Positions 35,480-43,604 of a stretch of DNA of 64,000 nt are shown here, one piece after another. The notes below the pieces were generated by a model. The model did no database searches. It was not told the origin of the DNA and was given only the letters and a program-made list of their open reading frames with translations. The stretch is from Roseovarius aestuariivivens. Lineage in GTDB: Bacteria; Pseudomonadota; Alphaproteobacteria; Rhodobacterales; Rhodobacteraceae. The position numbers were made by a program, and so were the translations under genes. Position 1 is the first letter of the stretch. Each line of letters opens with the position of its first letter. The stretch covers positions 124,001-188,000 of the forward strand of contig NZ_SJEY01000004.1 in NCBI RefSeq assembly GCF_004761875.1. Direction: 5' to 3'.

Positions 35480-36730
35480 TCACTCGACGATCTCCGCCGT
35501 TTCGACCACCGCGTGCATCAGCACATCCGCGCCCGCCGTCGCCCATTCCTTGGAAATCTCCTCGGCCTCGTTATGCGACAGGCCATCGACGCAGGGGCAC
35601 ATCACCATGGCCGTCGGTGCCACGCGGTTGATCCAGCACGCATCGTGCCCTGCGCCCGAGACGATGTTCATGTGGCTATAGCCCAGCCGTTCAGCCGCGT
35701 TGCGCACTGCGGTCACGCAGCTTTCGTCGAATTCGACGGGGTCAAAGCCGCCGGCCACCTCGAAAGCCACTTCAAGCCCCATGTCGTCGCAAATCGCCTG
35801 AGCTGCGGTCTTCATGCGGGTGACCATATCTTCGATCACTGCTTTGTCTGGCGAGCGGAAATCAATTGTAAAGACTGCCTTGCCAGGGATCACGTTGCGT
35901 GAATTGGGATAGACGTCGATATGCCCCGCGGCTCCTACCGCGTGGGGCGCGTGCGACCAGGCGATTTCTTCGACTTTTTCCAAAACCCGCGCCATGGCAA
36001 GGCCTGCGTTCTTGCGCATCGGCATTGGAGTGGAGCCTGTATGGCTGTCCTTGCCGGTGATGGTCACCTGCGTCCAGCTCAGGCCCTGACCATGTGTGAC
36101 GACCCCGATATCTTTACCCTCGGCTTCAAGGATCGGGCCTTGTTCGATGTGAAGCTCGAAGAAGGCGTGCATCTTGCGGTCACCAACAGGTTCTTCACCG
36201 CGCCAGCCTATGCGGTCCAACTCGTCACCGAATTTCTTGCCCGCCGCGTCCTCGCGCGCCTCCGCCCAGGCCTGATCGTGGATGCCCGCAAACACGCCCG
36301 ACGCCAGCATCGCGGGCGCAAACCGTGTGCCCTCCTCGTTGGTCCAGTTTGTCACCACGATCGGATGCTTCGTCTTGATTCCCAGATCGTTGAGCGTACG
36401 GATCAGTTCGAGTCCGCCAAGAACGCCAAGCACGCCGTCGTATTTTCCGCCGGTGGGCTGGGTATCCAGATGGCTGCCCACATAAACCGGAAGCGCGTCG
36501 GGGTCGGTGCCCTCGCGGCGGGCGAACATGTTGCCCATGGTATCAAGGCCCATCGTCAGACCGGCCACTTCGCACCAGGATTGAAACAGCGCGCGCCCCT
36601 CGGCATCCTCATCTGTCAGAGTCTGGCGGTTATTGCCGCCCGCCACGCCAGGGCCGATCTTGGCCATTTCCATCAGGCTATCCCAAAGCCGGTCGCCGTT
36701 GATCTTGAGGTTTTCGCCGGGTGCGGCCAT
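35480..36730 (-). CDS. M20-family carbamoyl-amino-acid hydrolase (probable N-carbamoyl-beta-alanine amidohydrolase)
   Basis: 416 residues from the ATG at 36730; the frame from 36865 crosses the operator at 36817 and is rejected. Metal site: GSHLDTQPTGGKYDGVLGVL, NWTNEEGTRF, FELHIEQGPILE and SGAGHDACWI. The family (HyuC, AllC, PydC) removes the carbamoyl group. The neighbouring dihydropyrimidinase favours N-carbamoyl-beta-alanine over allantoate as substrate, giving beta-alanine, CO2 and ammonia. First gene of the minus-strand operon, 86 bases downstream of a RutR-type dyad. Confidence 0.88.
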   Translation of the reverse strand: MAAPGENLKINGDRLWDSLMEMAKIGPGVAGGNNRQTLTDEDAEGRALFQSWCEVAGLTMGLDTMGNMFARREGTDPDALPVYVGSHLDTQPTGGKYDGVLGVLGGLELIRTLNDLGIKTKHPIVVTNWTNEEGTRFAPAMLASGVFAGIHDQAWAEAREDAAGKKFGDELDRIGWRGEEPVGDRKMHAFFELHIEQGPILEAEGKDIGVVTHGQGLSWTQVTITGKDSHTGSTPMPMRKNAGLAMARVLEKVEEIAWSHAPHAVGAAGHIDVYPNSRNVIPGKAVFTIDFRSPDKAVIEDMVTRMKTAAQAICDDMGLEVAFEVAGGFDPVEFDESCVTAVRNAAERLGYSHMNIVSGAGHDACWINRVAPTAMVMCPCVDGLSHNEAEEISKEWATAGADVLMHAVVETAEIVE

Positions 36731-36816
36731 GGCATCCCCCTGTCTGAGCGTCGGTTCGGACCAAGCCTGCCGCATGCGCCTGCTTTGCGCAAATTGTACA
36801 GCTTTTCCCGCACCTT

Positions 36817-36834
36817 TTTTACCAAATGGTAAAA
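36817..36834. promoter_or_regulatory. RutR-type operator between hydrolase operon and rutR
   Basis: TTTTACCA-AA-TGGTAAAA is a perfect 8-bp dyad with a 2-base spacer. It has the architecture of the RutR site described in E. coli (TTGACCA-N2-TGGTCAA), differing at the third base from each end. It lies between the divergent hydrolase operon and the RutR-type gene. A near copy is at 41913-41930. Confidence 0.75.
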
Positions 36835-36949
36835 GTACGATTGCGAAGCGGGCCGGAACTGTCAAGCGCTCGTGCGGAGCGGGCTTTCGCTTATGGTCAG
36901 CGCCGGGCAGATGGTGCTAAGCTTTTGAGCATATGACGGAAGGGCGAGC

Positions 36950-37576
36950 ATGGCGCAAATCGGGACAGATGAGGTGGAGACCAAGCCAAGCCGCATCCAG
37001 TTGCGTAATCGACGCAAGATCCTGGACGCCGCACTCGAAGTTTTTTCCGCGCATGGATTCCGGGGCGCAACCCTCGATCAGATTGCAAGGGCGGCGGGCC
37101 TGTCCAAGCCCAATATCCTGTATTACTTCGCCGGCAAGGAAGAAATCCACGTGACGCTTTTGACCGCTCTCATGGACACGTGGCTTGCCCCGATGCGCGA
37201 GATCGATCCAGATGGTGAGCCTCTGGAAGAGTTGTTGCGCTATGTGAAGCGCAAGCTGGAAATGAGCCGCGCCTATCCGAGAGAAAGCCGGCTATTTGCC
37301 AATGAGATCCTGCAGGGCGCACCGATGATTGGTGAGGGTCTCAAGGCAGACCTCAAGCCGTTGGTCGACCGTACAGCGCAGTTGATCGAACGATGGGCAT
37401 CCGAGGGCCGCCTGAAGCCGGTGGATGGTCGACACCTAATTTTCTCGATCTGGGCGACGACTCAGCATTACGCGGATTTCGATGCGCAGGTACAGGTTTT
37501 GATGTCTGGCCGAGACGTACACGGCGATGCGGTGAGCTTTCTCGATACGCTTTACCGGCGAATGCTTGCGGTGTGA
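36950..37576 (+). CDS. rutR: TetR-family regulator, RutR-like
   Basis: 208 residues. HTH: RRKILDAALEVFSAHGFRGA...QIARAAGLSKPNILYYFAGKEEIHVTLL. The C-terminal part has the YcdC/RutR layout: ESRLFANEILQGAPMIGEGL, then FSIWATTQHYADFDAQV, which in E. coli RutR contributes to uracil binding. It should release DNA when uracil (or thymine) binds. It is divergent from the hydrolase operon across the dyad at 36817-36834, and a second dyad precedes preT, so it is probably the local repressor of both arms. Confidence 0.88.
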   Translation: MAQIGTDEVETKPSRIQLRNRRKILDAALEVFSAHGFRGATLDQIARAAGLSKPNILYYFAGKEEIHVTLLTALMDTWLAPMREIDPDGEPLEELLRYVKRKLEMSRAYPRESRLFANEILQGAPMIGEGLKADLKPLVDRTAQLIERWASEGRLKPVDGRHLIFSIWATTQHYADFDAQVQVLMSGRDVHGDAVSFLDTLYRRMLAV

Positions 37577-37709
37577 AAGCCCTCAGGCGACATCGGAAAA
37601 CCACTAAAAATCTAGATACTTCGCGCTCGTTTCAGACCGCGTCATTTGATACTGTACCTATGGATGCGGGCTCTGGATCGTGAGATCCTCAGAGTTCGGA
37701 GTGCTCGCT

Positions 37710-38180
37710 ATGAACATCACAGGACCGGCTCCGATGCCTATCCTGACGCCGATGGCAGCCGAGTCGGCACCTGTCATTCAGGCCGTTGCCGTGACCGGCG
37801 CATCGGCTGGGCCGGAAACGGGGGCCAGCGGCAGCTATGCGGACCGTCGCGCCGGTGACAGGGCTACCATGACCAATCGCACTACCGAAAAACAAGACGA
37901 TCAGACCGACGAATAAACGCCGGCGCCATCGCGTGCCACCGGGGAAAGCTTGCTTGGCGCGCAGGTTCAGCGCGAGGAAACTCCCAAAGAACGACTAGCA
38001 GCGGCTATGGCGGAGCTTTCCGCGCAAAAGCAAGGTAAGCTGCGCGCTGAAACTGCGGCCGAACATGCTCGAAAAGAACAGCAAATCGCGTCCTTGAAGG
38101 AAATGATCGCCTCGCTAAAGACCGAGTTGCAAATCTCCGAAACTGAAATTGCTCGCCCGACGACCGGCGGGGACAGCTAG
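37710..38180 (+). pseudogene. Small coiled-coil protein gene split by an in-frame TAA
   Basis: From the ATG at 37710 the frame runs 68 codons to TAA at 37914-37916, then continues in the same frame with no further stop to TAG at 38178-38180 (86 more codons). The first part is Pro/Ala/Gly-rich (MNITGPAPMPILTPMAAESA). The second is a charged coiled coil (KERLAAAMAELSAQ, KEQQIASLKEMIASLK). The join reads naturally if TAA was CAA (Gln). A nonsense mutation in one gene of about 155 residues is the simplest reading; two separate small genes, the second from TTG 37950 or ATG 38007, is the alternative. Function unknown. Confidence 0.5.
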
Positions 38181-38428
38181 GAAACAGGCGAACTTTTGTT
38201 CGACCGTGTGCTTATCCTTGGCACTTTCTGATCCGGCCTTGTCTCATTAAGCAACCGTTGATGCCTGTGCAAAAAAGAAATCGCGCGGAACGCCATTCAT
38301 TTAAGGGTGGTAGGTTCAGTCAGTCGGCCTGACCGCGTTCTGTGGGAATAAAGCACGTCTGCCAATCCCACGTCGACGCGGCACGGTTCTGGACAAACCG
38401 TTTTGCGGTTTATCCTGCTAGACCGGGC

Positions 38429-39733
38429 CTACTCTGCCGCGCATCGCCCCGGATTGTTTGGATGGGTCGTCCAGTTGGCATAGTCTTTCTGCACGACTTC
38501 ACCAGTCCTGGGATCGACCGAACCGGGTTGCATTTGTTCCATCGTGATGCAGTCTTCGACAGGACAGACATTGACGCATAGATTGCAAGCCACGCATTCG
38601 GCGTCGATCACCTCGAATGTCCTGTCGGAGGACATCGATATGGCCTGATGCGACGTGTCCTCGCAGGCGGCGAAACATCTTCCACACTTGATACAAAGAT
38701 CCTGGTCGATACGCGCTTTCGTGACGTAGTTGAGGTTCAGGTGCTGCCAGTCGACTACGTTGGGGACAGCGCGACCGACGAGATCGGCCGTGGTCGCGAA
38801 ACCTTTTTCATCCATATACTGAGACAGGCCCGAGATCATTTCCTGAACGATCTTGAAGCCATAGGTCATCGCCGCGGTGCAAACCTGTACGTTGCCTGCG
38901 CCAAGTGCCATGAATTCAGCCGCGTCGCGCCATGTGGTCACACCGCCAATTCCTGAAATCGGCAGGCCGGAAAGTGACGGCGTGCGAGCGATCTCGGCCA
39001 CCATGTTGAGCGCGATCGGTTTGACCGCCGGCCCGCAATAGCCGCCATGCGCCCCCTTTCCGTCGATGGTGGGTTCCGGCGCAAAACTGTCGAGATCGAC
39101 GGCGGTGATGGAATTGATCGTGTTGATCAGGCTGACCGCATCGGCGCCGCCGTCTTTGGCCGCTTGTGCGGGCTTTCGGATATCGGTGATGTTCGGCGTC
39201 AGTTTTACGATCACCGGCAGGTTAGAATGCATCTTGCACCATTCCGTGACCTGCTGGACGTATTCCGGCACCTGGCCAACTGCCGAGCCCATGCCACGCT
39301 CGCTCATCCCGTGGGGACAGCCGAAATTGAGTTCAACCCCGTCGCAGCCGGTGTCGATCACCCGCGCGAGGATATTTTTCCAGCTGTCCTCGTCCACGGG
39401 GACCATGAGCGATGCAATGAGTGCGCGGTCGGGATAGTCACGCTTTACGCGCGTCATTTCATCAAGATTTGTCTGCAGGGGCCGATCAGTGATCAATTCG
39501 ATGTTGTTCAATCCCAAAAGGCGCCGGTCCGCGCCCCATATCGCGCCGTAGCGGGGGCCGTTGACGTTGACCACGGGCGGCCCTTCTTCGCCCAATGTCT
39601 TCCAGACCACGCCACCCCAGCCGGCGTCGAAGGCGCGGCGGACATTGTATTCCTTGTCCGTAGGTGGCGCGGACGCCAGCCAGAACGGGTTGGGCGATGT
39701 GATGCCGATGAATGTCGTGGTCAGGTCTGCCAT
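38429..39733 (-). CDS. preA: NAD-dependent dihydropyrimidine dehydrogenase subunit PreA
   Basis: 434 residues from the ATG at 39733; the frame from 39832 overlaps the glycosylase gene. An FMN-binding dihydroorotate-dehydrogenase-like barrel (about residues 5-310; ELNFGCPHGMSERGMGSAVG contains the active-site region, LINTINSI and GIGGVTTWRDAAEF the FMN phosphate loops). A C-terminal two-cluster ferredoxin part follows (CIKCGRCFAAC and CVACNLCVNVCP). With PreT it reduces uracil/thymine to the dihydro form. Last gene of preT-fpg-preA. Confidence 0.94.
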   Translation of the reverse strand: MADLTTTFIGITSPNPFWLASAPPTDKEYNVRRAFDAGWGGVVWKTLGEEGPPVVNVNGPRYGAIWGADRRLLGLNNIELITDRPLQTNLDEMTRVKRDYPDRALIASLMVPVDEDSWKNILARVIDTGCDGVELNFGCPHGMSERGMGSAVGQVPEYVQQVTEWCKMHSNLPVIVKLTPNITDIRKPAQAAKDGGADAVSLINTINSITAVDLDSFAPEPTIDGKGAHGGYCGPAVKPIALNMVAEIARTPSLSGLPISGIGGVTTWRDAAEFMALGAGNVQVCTAAMTYGFKIVQEMISGLSQYMDEKGFATTADLVGRAVPNVVDWQHLNLNYVTKARIDQDLCIKCGRCFAACEDTSHQAISMSSDRTFEVIDAECVACNLCVNVCPVEDCITMEQMQPGSVDPRTGEVVQKDYANWTTHPNNPGRCAAE

Positions 39734-39744
39734 GGGAAATCTCC

Positions 39745-40530
39745 TCAGGTACGGGGCTGACAGCCGGGGCAATAATAGGCGGAGCGCCCGCCAACACGTT
39801 TGCGTGCAATCGTGCCGCCGCATCGTGGACAAGATGCGCCCTCGTCACGATGCGGGAAAATCCAACTGTTGGGAATGTGGTTGTAATCGGCATTGGCGTC
39901 GAGGAGGAGGCCGAGAACCTCGCGCATCTTGTCGAAAAGCAGGTCGAGTTGAGTCTGCGACAGGCGATCGGCCCGCACGTCCGGCGCGATACCGGCGTGA
40001 AACAGCGCCTCGTCCGACCAAAGGTTGCCAATGCCCGCGATCTTTTTCTGCGCCATGAGCGCCGATTTTACCGCACCGCGAGTGCCACCGATCACCGACC
40101 TGAAGTTTTCGCGGTCGATGTCCATCGCGTCGGGGCCAAGGCCCGTTTTGGCGATCCAATCGTCCGGGTCGTCGATCATACGAATCCAGCCAAGCTTGCG
40201 CGGACAGCGGAATGCCAAGCGCCGGTCTCCCTCGAAAACAAAGGTCATACGCGCGTAATCGGGCGCGGCCTCGCCGGCATCATATGGCCGTAGCGACCCT
40301 GTCATGCCAAGAGATACGGTTATCCACGGCCCGGTTTTCGAGCCCGCAAAGATCTCCTTGCCGTGCCGCCGCGTTTCGGTGAATTGCCGACCCATCAATT
40401 GCCCGCGCGCATTGTCGCCGGGCAGATCCATGTGCGATGTCTCGCCCATCTCTATGGCCTCGATCGTCCGATTGAGACAATGATCCTCGACCCGGCGGCG
40501 GTTGGCTTCGCATTCGGGCAGTTCCGGCAT
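39745..40530 (-). CDS. Fpg/Nei-family DNA glycosylase
   Basis: 261 residues. It begins MPELPECEANRRRVEDHCLN with the catalytic Pro2 and Glu3. The conserved Lys is in RRHGKEIFA. The helix-two-turn-helix is KKIAGIGNLWSDEALFHAGI, and a complete zinc finger (CPRCGG...YYCPGC) closes the protein. The family removes oxidised or ring-opened bases from DNA and nicks the strand. Lineage-specific differences (PECEAN instead of PEVET) put it outside standard MutM. It lies between preT (1-base gap) and preA (11-base gap), an unexpected place for a repair enzyme. Confidence 0.88.
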   Translation of the reverse strand: MPELPECEANRRRVEDHCLNRTIEAIEMGETSHMDLPGDNARGQLMGRQFTETRRHGKEIFAGSKTGPWITVSLGMTGSLRPYDAGEAAPDYARMTFVFEGDRRLAFRCPRKLGWIRMIDDPDDWIAKTGLGPDAMDIDRENFRSVIGGTRGAVKSALMAQKKIAGIGNLWSDEALFHAGIAPDVRADRLSQTQLDLLFDKMREVLGLLLDANADYNHIPNSWIFPHRDEGASCPRCGGTIARKRVGGRSAYYCPGCQPRT

Positions 40531-40531
40531 C

Positions 40532-41857
40532 TCAGTCGCCAGTAAGATGTGCGTCGATATCCTCGGCGGCGTCGCGTCCTTCGGCCACAGCCGTCACGGT
40601 CAGATCGTCGCCGCCTGCCGCACAATCGCCCCCGGCCCACACGCCGGCAAGCGAGGTTCGACCTGCACCGGTGACCTTTATCTTGCGGCCTTCCAGATCA
40701 GGCAGATCTTTTCCAGAGATGGTTTGTCCAATGGCTTTGAACACCTGATCGGCGGCAATACGAAACGCCTCGCCCGTTGGCGTCAGATCATCATCGGTGT
40801 ATTCGAATTCCACTTCGCGTACGGCGCCGTTGCCGTGCACAGCCTTCGGCATCGCATTGCAGATAATCCGCACGCCTTTGGAGGCCGCGAGATCCTGCTC
40901 GAACCGGCTGGCGTTCATCCGGTCCCGTCTCCGACGGTAGACCAGCGTCACGTTGAGTGCACCCAACGCCTTGGCCTGCACCGCCGCGTCGATGGCTGTC
41001 ATGCCGCCACCGATCACAACCACATCACGTCCAACGGGCAGGGCGGTCAGATCCTCGGCCTGACGCAATCCGGCGATAAAATCGACCGCATCGGATATCC
41101 CGTCCTTTTCCTCGTCGCCTAAGCCAAGCGCGTTCACGCCGCCAAGCCCGATCCCGAGGAATACCGCTTTATACTGGGATTTGAGCGCTTCAAGCGTGAT
41201 GTCCCGGCCAAGCACCTTGCCTGTCTCGACGGTAATTCCACCAATTTTCAGAAGCCAGTCGACTTCCGCTTGTGCAAAGCCATCCACTGTCTTGTAGGCG
41301 GCGATGCCGAATTCGTTCAGGCCGCCGGGCTTGGACCGCGCATCAAAAAGCGTCACGTCGTGGCCGTGCATGGCCAATCGGTGCGCACAGGCAAGACCCG
41401 CAGGGCCGGCGCCGACCACGGCGATGGATTTTCCGGTTGGTGCGGCGCGGGTGAAAGGGTGCTTGCCTGCTTGCATCAATGTGTCGGTGGCATAGCGCTG
41501 CAAGCGGCCGATCTGTACCGGTTTGCCTTCGGCGGCCTCACGCACGCAAGCCTCTTCGCACAGGGTCTCTGTCGGGCAGACGCGGGCGCACATACCGCCA
41601 AGAATATTCTGCGACAGGATGGTCTCCGCCGCGGCTTCGGGCGTGCCGGTCGCAATTTGGCGAATGAAAAGGGGAATATCTATATCGGTCGGGCACGCTG
41701 TTATGCAGGGTGCATCGTGGCAGAAATAGCATCGGTCTGCGGCGACAAATGCTTCATGCGCATCCAGCGGCGGGTGAAGATCGGAGAAGTTCTCGGCCAG
41801 CGTTTCGGCATCGAGGCGGCCGGCGGCTATTCCGGGGGTCAGCGTGGTCTGGCTCAT
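40532..41857 (-). CDS. preT: NAD(P)-dependent dihydropyrimidine dehydrogenase subunit PreT
   Basis: 441 residues. N-terminal Fe-S cysteines in DRCYFCHDAPCITACPTDIDI and GMCARVCPTETLCEEACV. FAD-binding loop SIAVVGAGPAGLACAHRLAM and NAD(P) loop DVVVIGGGMTAIDAAVQA are both present. Layout matches GltD-like electron-transfer subunits. It passes electrons from NADH to PreA. First gene of preT-fpg-preA, 55 bases downstream of a RutR-type dyad at 41913-41930. Confidence 0.93.
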   Translation of the reverse strand: MSQTTLTPGIAAGRLDAETLAENFSDLHPPLDAHEAFVAADRCYFCHDAPCITACPTDIDIPLFIRQIATGTPEAAAETILSQNILGGMCARVCPTETLCEEACVREAAEGKPVQIGRLQRYATDTLMQAGKHPFTRAAPTGKSIAVVGAGPAGLACAHRLAMHGHDVTLFDARSKPGGLNEFGIAAYKTVDGFAQAEVDWLLKIGGITVETGKVLGRDITLEALKSQYKAVFLGIGLGGVNALGLGDEEKDGISDAVDFIAGLRQAEDLTALPVGRDVVVIGGGMTAIDAAVQAKALGALNVTLVYRRRRDRMNASRFEQDLAASKGVRIICNAMPKAVHGNGAVREVEFEYTDDDLTPTGEAFRIAADQVFKAIGQTISGKDLPDLEGRKIKVTGAGRTSLAGVWAGGDCAAGGDDLTVTAVAEGRDAAEDIDAHLTGD

Positions 41858-41912
41858 GGCGCGGATCTCCGATGTCTCGCGGCTGTCGGGATCACTATCT
41901 CACAGAAATATT

Positions 41913-41930
41913 TTTTATCAAATGGTAAAA
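41913..41930. promoter_or_regulatory. RutR-type operator upstream of preT
   Basis: TTTTATCAAATGGTAAAA differs at one of 18 positions from the dyad at 36817-36834. It lies 55 bases upstream of the preT start, in the promoter position. The match between the two sites, 5 kb apart, supports shared control by the RutR-type regulator at 36950. Confidence 0.75.
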
Positions 41931-41964
41931 TTTAGGCAGCTTGGAAATACAAATATGCCCGGGA

Positions 41965-42732
41965 TCACCGGGTCTTTTCATGCTCAAGACGTTGGCGCGC
42001 GATGGCTTCGTGCCGATCGGTGTCTTTCTGATCCTGCAGGCATCGACGTACGAAATCGAGATGCGCGATCACCGCGTCGCGCGCGGCTGATGCATCGCGG
42101 GCCTGCAGCGCCGTGTTGATATCGCGGTGCTGATCCAAAAGGGCCGATCGCGTCATGCGTTGCCGGAACATGACCTGCCGATTATAGAAAACGCCTTCCT
42201 GTAGAAGCTGAAACATAGACCGCATCATGTGCAGCATGATCACGTTGTGGCTTGCTTCGATAATAGCCATATGAAACTCCGCATCGAGCCGCGCTTCACG
42301 CTCCGGATTGGTCAGCTTGTGGGCCTGTTCCATCTTTTCGAAGAGAGTTGCGATCACCTGAAGATCGGTGTCCGAGCCAAGCCGCGCAGCGCGCTCTGCG
42401 GCCAATCCCTCCATGTCGCGGCGAAAGGCGATGTAGTCAAAGACCGCCTCGTCATGTTCGGCAAACAGCCGGATCAGTCCCTTCGAGAATGCATTTCCAA
42501 GGACGTCAGCCACGAAAATCCCCGAACCCGCACGTGTGCTCAACAGGCCTTTTTGCTGCAAATCAGCAATCGCTTCGCGCAGGGAGGGGCGTGAAACGCC
42601 GAGGCGATCTGCCAACTCGCGTTCGGACGGCAGGCGCTCTCCGGGACGCAGAATACCGCGCAGGATCAGCTTTTCTATCTGACGCGTGACTGCCGAGGAC
42701 AGCTTTTCGGGAGTAACTTTTTCAAAGGGCAT
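41965..42732 (-). CDS. GntR-family transcriptional regulator, FadR subfamily
   Basis: 255 residues. The winged HTH (about residues 10-75) shows LRPGERLPSERELADRLGVSRPSLREAIADLQQKGLL. The all-helical FCD domain carries metal-type ligands, for example FHMAIIEASHN and LLDQHRDI. FadR-type members usually sense small organic acids. It lies between preT and the Lin0512/mtoX cluster, in the same orientation as both. A 23-base near-palindrome at 42755-42777 just upstream probably marks autoregulation. Which neighbour it controls is unclear. Confidence 0.9.
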   Translation of the reverse strand: MPFEKVTPEKLSSAVTRQIEKLILRGILRPGERLPSERELADRLGVSRPSLREAIADLQQKGLLSTRAGSGIFVADVLGNAFSKGLIRLFAEHDEAVFDYIAFRRDMEGLAAERAARLGSDTDLQVIATLFEKMEQAHKLTNPEREARLDAEFHMAIIEASHNVIMLHMMRSMFQLLQEGVFYNRQVMFRQRMTRSALLDQHRDINTALQARDASAARDAVIAHLDFVRRCLQDQKDTDRHEAIARQRLEHEKTR

Positions 42733-42754
42733 TAGGCCGGCCGCCGTCGCATGA

Positions 42755-42777
42755 ACTGGTCAAATCATATGACCGGT
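42755..42777. promoter_or_regulatory. Palindromic operator upstream of the FadR-type regulator
   Basis: The 23 bases starting ACTGGTCAAATCATATGACC are palindromic over 17 of 23 positions, with GGTC-N9-GACC as the core. It ends 23 bases upstream of the regulator's start codon and follows the Lin0512 gene stop by about 40 bases on the other side. FadR-type proteins typically bind TGGT...ACCA-like dyads. Confidence 0.55.
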
Positions 42778-42814
42778 GCCGTCCGGCTGGCAAGCTTGAC
42801 GGGCGGTATGTCGT

Positions 42815-43186
42815 TCAGGACGAGCGTGCGCGCCAATGTGCGGACTGGTCCGGCAGAAAGGCCTCGACTGCAGCGGTCGCAACGACGATTGTCTCACCTG
42901 TCTCCGGGTTCAGAAGGTTCTGCCCCCCTTCGACAGCCGTCACTTGCGCCCGACCGCGCGGCATCATGGCCGACAGCGCGTCGGTGTCGAGCTTGTCGGG
43001 TTCCCGTACGCCGACAGTGACTTGAACACGCATCTGGGTATGTTCCAGCGGTGTGGTTTCAAACATCGGGATTGTCGAGCGGCGAAACGCGGATTCGATC
43101 GCACGGGCGGCGGCCTTTTGATAGCTCATGCCGTGCAGGTCGTTGCCCATGCCCATTTCGAGAATGAAGCGACGTTCGGTCATCAT
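42815..43186 (-). CDS. Lin0512-family protein, second of a tandem pair
   Basis: 123 residues. RRFILEMGMGNDLHGMSYQK followed by KAAARAIESAFRRSTIPMFE are the family marks, and the closing GETIVVATAAVEAFL matches the conserved end of the domain. The ATG at 43186 overlaps the stop of the upstream paralogue as ATGA. Lin0512 proteins are small, cytoplasmic and of unknown function. The coupled paralogue suggests a hetero-oligomer. Confidence 0.8.
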   Translation of the reverse strand: MMTERRFILEMGMGNDLHGMSYQKAAARAIESAFRRSTIPMFETTPLEHTQMRVQVTVGVREPDKLDTDALSAMMPRGRAQVTAVEGGQNLLNPETGETIVVATAAVEAFLPDQSAHWRARSS

Positions 43187-43527
43187 TTTGGCTCCAAATC
43201 CAGGCTGACATGGATCGCGGCGTTGGCGATCACCGTCGGTGGGCCGTCCGGTCGCGGAACGTCAAGGCCGCCTGTGTCGGCCGTGACGGTCACCTGACCG
43301 TACGGGAAAACAGCAGCCACCTGGGCGGTGTCGACCGCTCGGGGATCTTGCACAGCGATCTCCACGTCGATCAGCATGGCTTCCTTGGGCTGGCCAAAAA
43401 GTTCGGCAAGATTGATGGAATTCCGCCAAAGCGCGTCCTCGACCGCGCGTTGGGCGGCGGCGGTGTAGTCCTGACGGCGCAAAGACGTGCCGATGCCGAA
43501 TTCGGTTAGAAGCCGGTGTTTGGGCAT
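43183..43527 (-). CDS. Lin0512-family protein, first of a tandem pair
   Basis: 114 residues from the ATG at 43527. The frame is open up to 44229, but that stretch is antisense-like noise over the membrane-protein gene. HRLLTEFGIGTSLRRQDYTA and RAVEDALWRNSINLAELF align with the equivalent segments of the following paralogue, as does the PTVIANAAIHVSL end. Function unknown; the pair sits downstream of mtoX and a metal-transporter-like gene. Confidence 0.8.
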   Translation of the reverse strand: MPKHRLLTEFGIGTSLRRQDYTAAAQRAVEDALWRNSINLAELFGQPKEAMLIDVEIAVQDPRAVDTAQVAAVFPYGQVTVTADTGGLDVPRPDGPPTVIANAAIHVSLDLEPK

Positions 43528-43604
43528 CGTTTCGCTGGTCCTTTCTGAACGTGTCCTGCGATAGACGCTGGACTTGGGTGTGCCGACCCGGATGTAAGCG
43601 CAAG

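Noticed and set aside
37577-38428. Possible tRNA or small RNA gene near the split coiled-coil gene
   Set aside because: No cloverleaf or conserved T-arm sequence found; only short weak hairpins such as CGAAC-TTTT-GTTCG near 38189.
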